Shown here in pieces: positions 62,850 to 64,000 of a stretch of DNA of 64,000 bases. The DNA lies in contig NC_060060.1 of assembly GCF_020283565.1 (NCBI RefSeq), positions 20,708,001 through 20,772,000 of the forward strand, read 5' to 3'. The position numbers and the translations under genes are program-made. Positions within the stretch are counted from its first letter, which is position 1; each line of letters starts with the position of its first letter. Below the pieces are notes generated by a model. That model saw nothing but the letters and a program-made list of their open reading frames with translations, searched no databases and was not told the origin of the DNA. Source of the stretch: Trifolium pratense (lineage: Eukaryota > Streptophyta > Magnoliopsida > Fabales > Fabaceae).

Positions 62850-64000
62850 CTAATTATTTATTCCTCCAATCGGAAGTAGACTTTCCTTGTAAATTCCTAT
62901 CTGACAATACTTTCCTTTAACGCCAAGCTCGTAAATTATTTGGGTGCTTAAATCAACCCATACCAGTTCATCGTCGTTTTCTTTGAAGCAAACGTCGCCC
63001 TCCTTCCCAACTCCAATGAGCCACTCGATGGAAGGCATAGGCCCAACAATAAAGAGTTTGATCCATGATTTCTTCACACCAAGTTCACCCAAAATTGAAA
63101 TATGAAAAGTAGTAGCCCCGGGAAAATTTGAGATTAAAGCAATCGACTCATTTAACACCACCAAGTGTCTGTCTATGAATAAAACATCATCACAGCTTCC
63201 ATCCACATCGAACTGCATAGGTGTTGTAATTAACACCTCGTTGATGAAGTCAAATGACACCAAATAGTCATCATCATCAAGTGAGAAACTTTTACCACAC
63301 CAATGACAAACTCCATCTGTGTACACTCCAGTATCTGTTGACGGTATGCCATAACAACGAGGAGGTATATTGATATCGAGTATCCTCCAAGAGTTGCTTC
63401 TAAGACTATATATCTCCAACTAAGGGTCATAAGATCTATCTTCGTATGGCACATCTTCCTCTTCGTCGGTTACATGGAAAAAGTTTATATACCGAATAAG
63501 TTTATAGTCATCTCTAACACGGTCATAACCAAATCCATGAAATCTAAAACTAGGGTCCCGATAAGGTGGTACAGACTCATCGGGGCTGGGAGGAATGGCC
63601 ATGAATTCTGTGGTAGCCGGGTTCCATAATACAGCTCGGAAACTTTTTACCCTTCCTCTTATCCTATCTTGCCCTATACAGAGAATACCATTAATACTAA
63701 CGGAATTTAAAATACAAAGACCAGTGTCATCCTCTTGAAACGGAGGTGGCAAATCTAACTTGACCATATTCTCAAATATTTCATCGGGGAGCAAATAGAT
63801 TGAGCTATGGTAAACATATCTATATGGCAAAAGCAGTTCAGCTTCATATAGGATGAGGAATGTATCACCATAATCAGAATGGTTATGAGACAAGAAATGG
63901 TTGCGGAGCATGTTCATGAAATGAGGATTTTCAAATAATAGGGACCATAATTTACGTACGCATCCAAAACGCTTCAAAGATTTGAGAGGTAATTTTGATA
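62850..64000 (-). pseudogene. F-box gene (FBA type) with one in-frame stop, 5' end outside window
   Basis: Continuous minus-strand frame from the window edge to a stop at 62850, interrupted only by TAG at 63420-63422. The first residues (SKLPLKSLKRFGCVRKLWS) are the second half of an F-box, which binds SKP1 in SCF ubiquitin ligases. Then come classic F-box-associated signatures: VLWNPATTEFMAIPPSP, FGYDRVRDDYKLIRY, and after the stop EIYSLRSNSWRILD, GVCHWCG, VSFDFINEVL. About 383 residues remain, near full length for this large plant family. The stop lies between two conserved motifs, so it truncates the domain. It could be a pseudogene, an allele-specific nonsense change or a sequencing error. 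Confidence 0.8.

Overview
The window is AT-rich nuclear DNA of a flowering plant. Dense Ty1/copia retrotransposons, MITEs, Helitron and Mutator ends, split genes with GT..AG introns, and an FBA-type F-box gene all point that way. The repeat vocabulary suggests a papilionoid legume of the Medicago/Trifolium type; this is inference, with no species marker seen. No tRNA, rRNA or CRISPR was found. All assignments come from reading the sequence; no database search was run.

Layout. 1-2.7 kb: old repeats, a copia fragment and a Stowaway-like MITE. 2.70-13.88 kb: a complete, very young Sirevirus-type copia element with equal-length, apparently identical 1,662-bp LTRs, TSD GAAAC, gag, pol and an envelope-like third ORF. 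14.4-24.3 kb: a cluster of an unrecognised multi-exon gene family (loci A, C, B and stubs), mixed with a deleted copia copy, a Helitron 3' end and a Mutator-type MITE. 24.70-34.44 kb: a probable minus-strand Helitron carrying a decayed replication-protein-A-like gene, with a MITE and a 6.3-kb copia element nested inside. 36.7-44.5 kb: a minus-strand Miro (mitochondrial Rho GTPase) gene that has lost its middle exons and holds a 4.95-kb copia element with unusual TA..TA LTR ends. 45.2-48.0 kb: locus D of the orphan family, with a hAT transposase relic in an intron. 50.4-51.4 kb: a Pack-MULE-like foldback element with a 9-bp TSD. 53.2-60.0 kb: a higher-order tandem array (period about 1.55 kb, alternating subunits of about 590 and 960-1,100 bp). 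62.1-64 kb: a copia tail with LTR, then an F-box gene with one in-frame stop that runs off the window.

The least explained item is the orphan family. Locus A reads as 227 codons and locus D as 174 codons across GT..AG introns. The internal exons of the intact loci vary in length only by multiples of three, and locus A has a tandemly duplicated exon pair. The predicted product is a soluble helical N-terminus, one membrane segment, and short modular exons. No known family was recognised.
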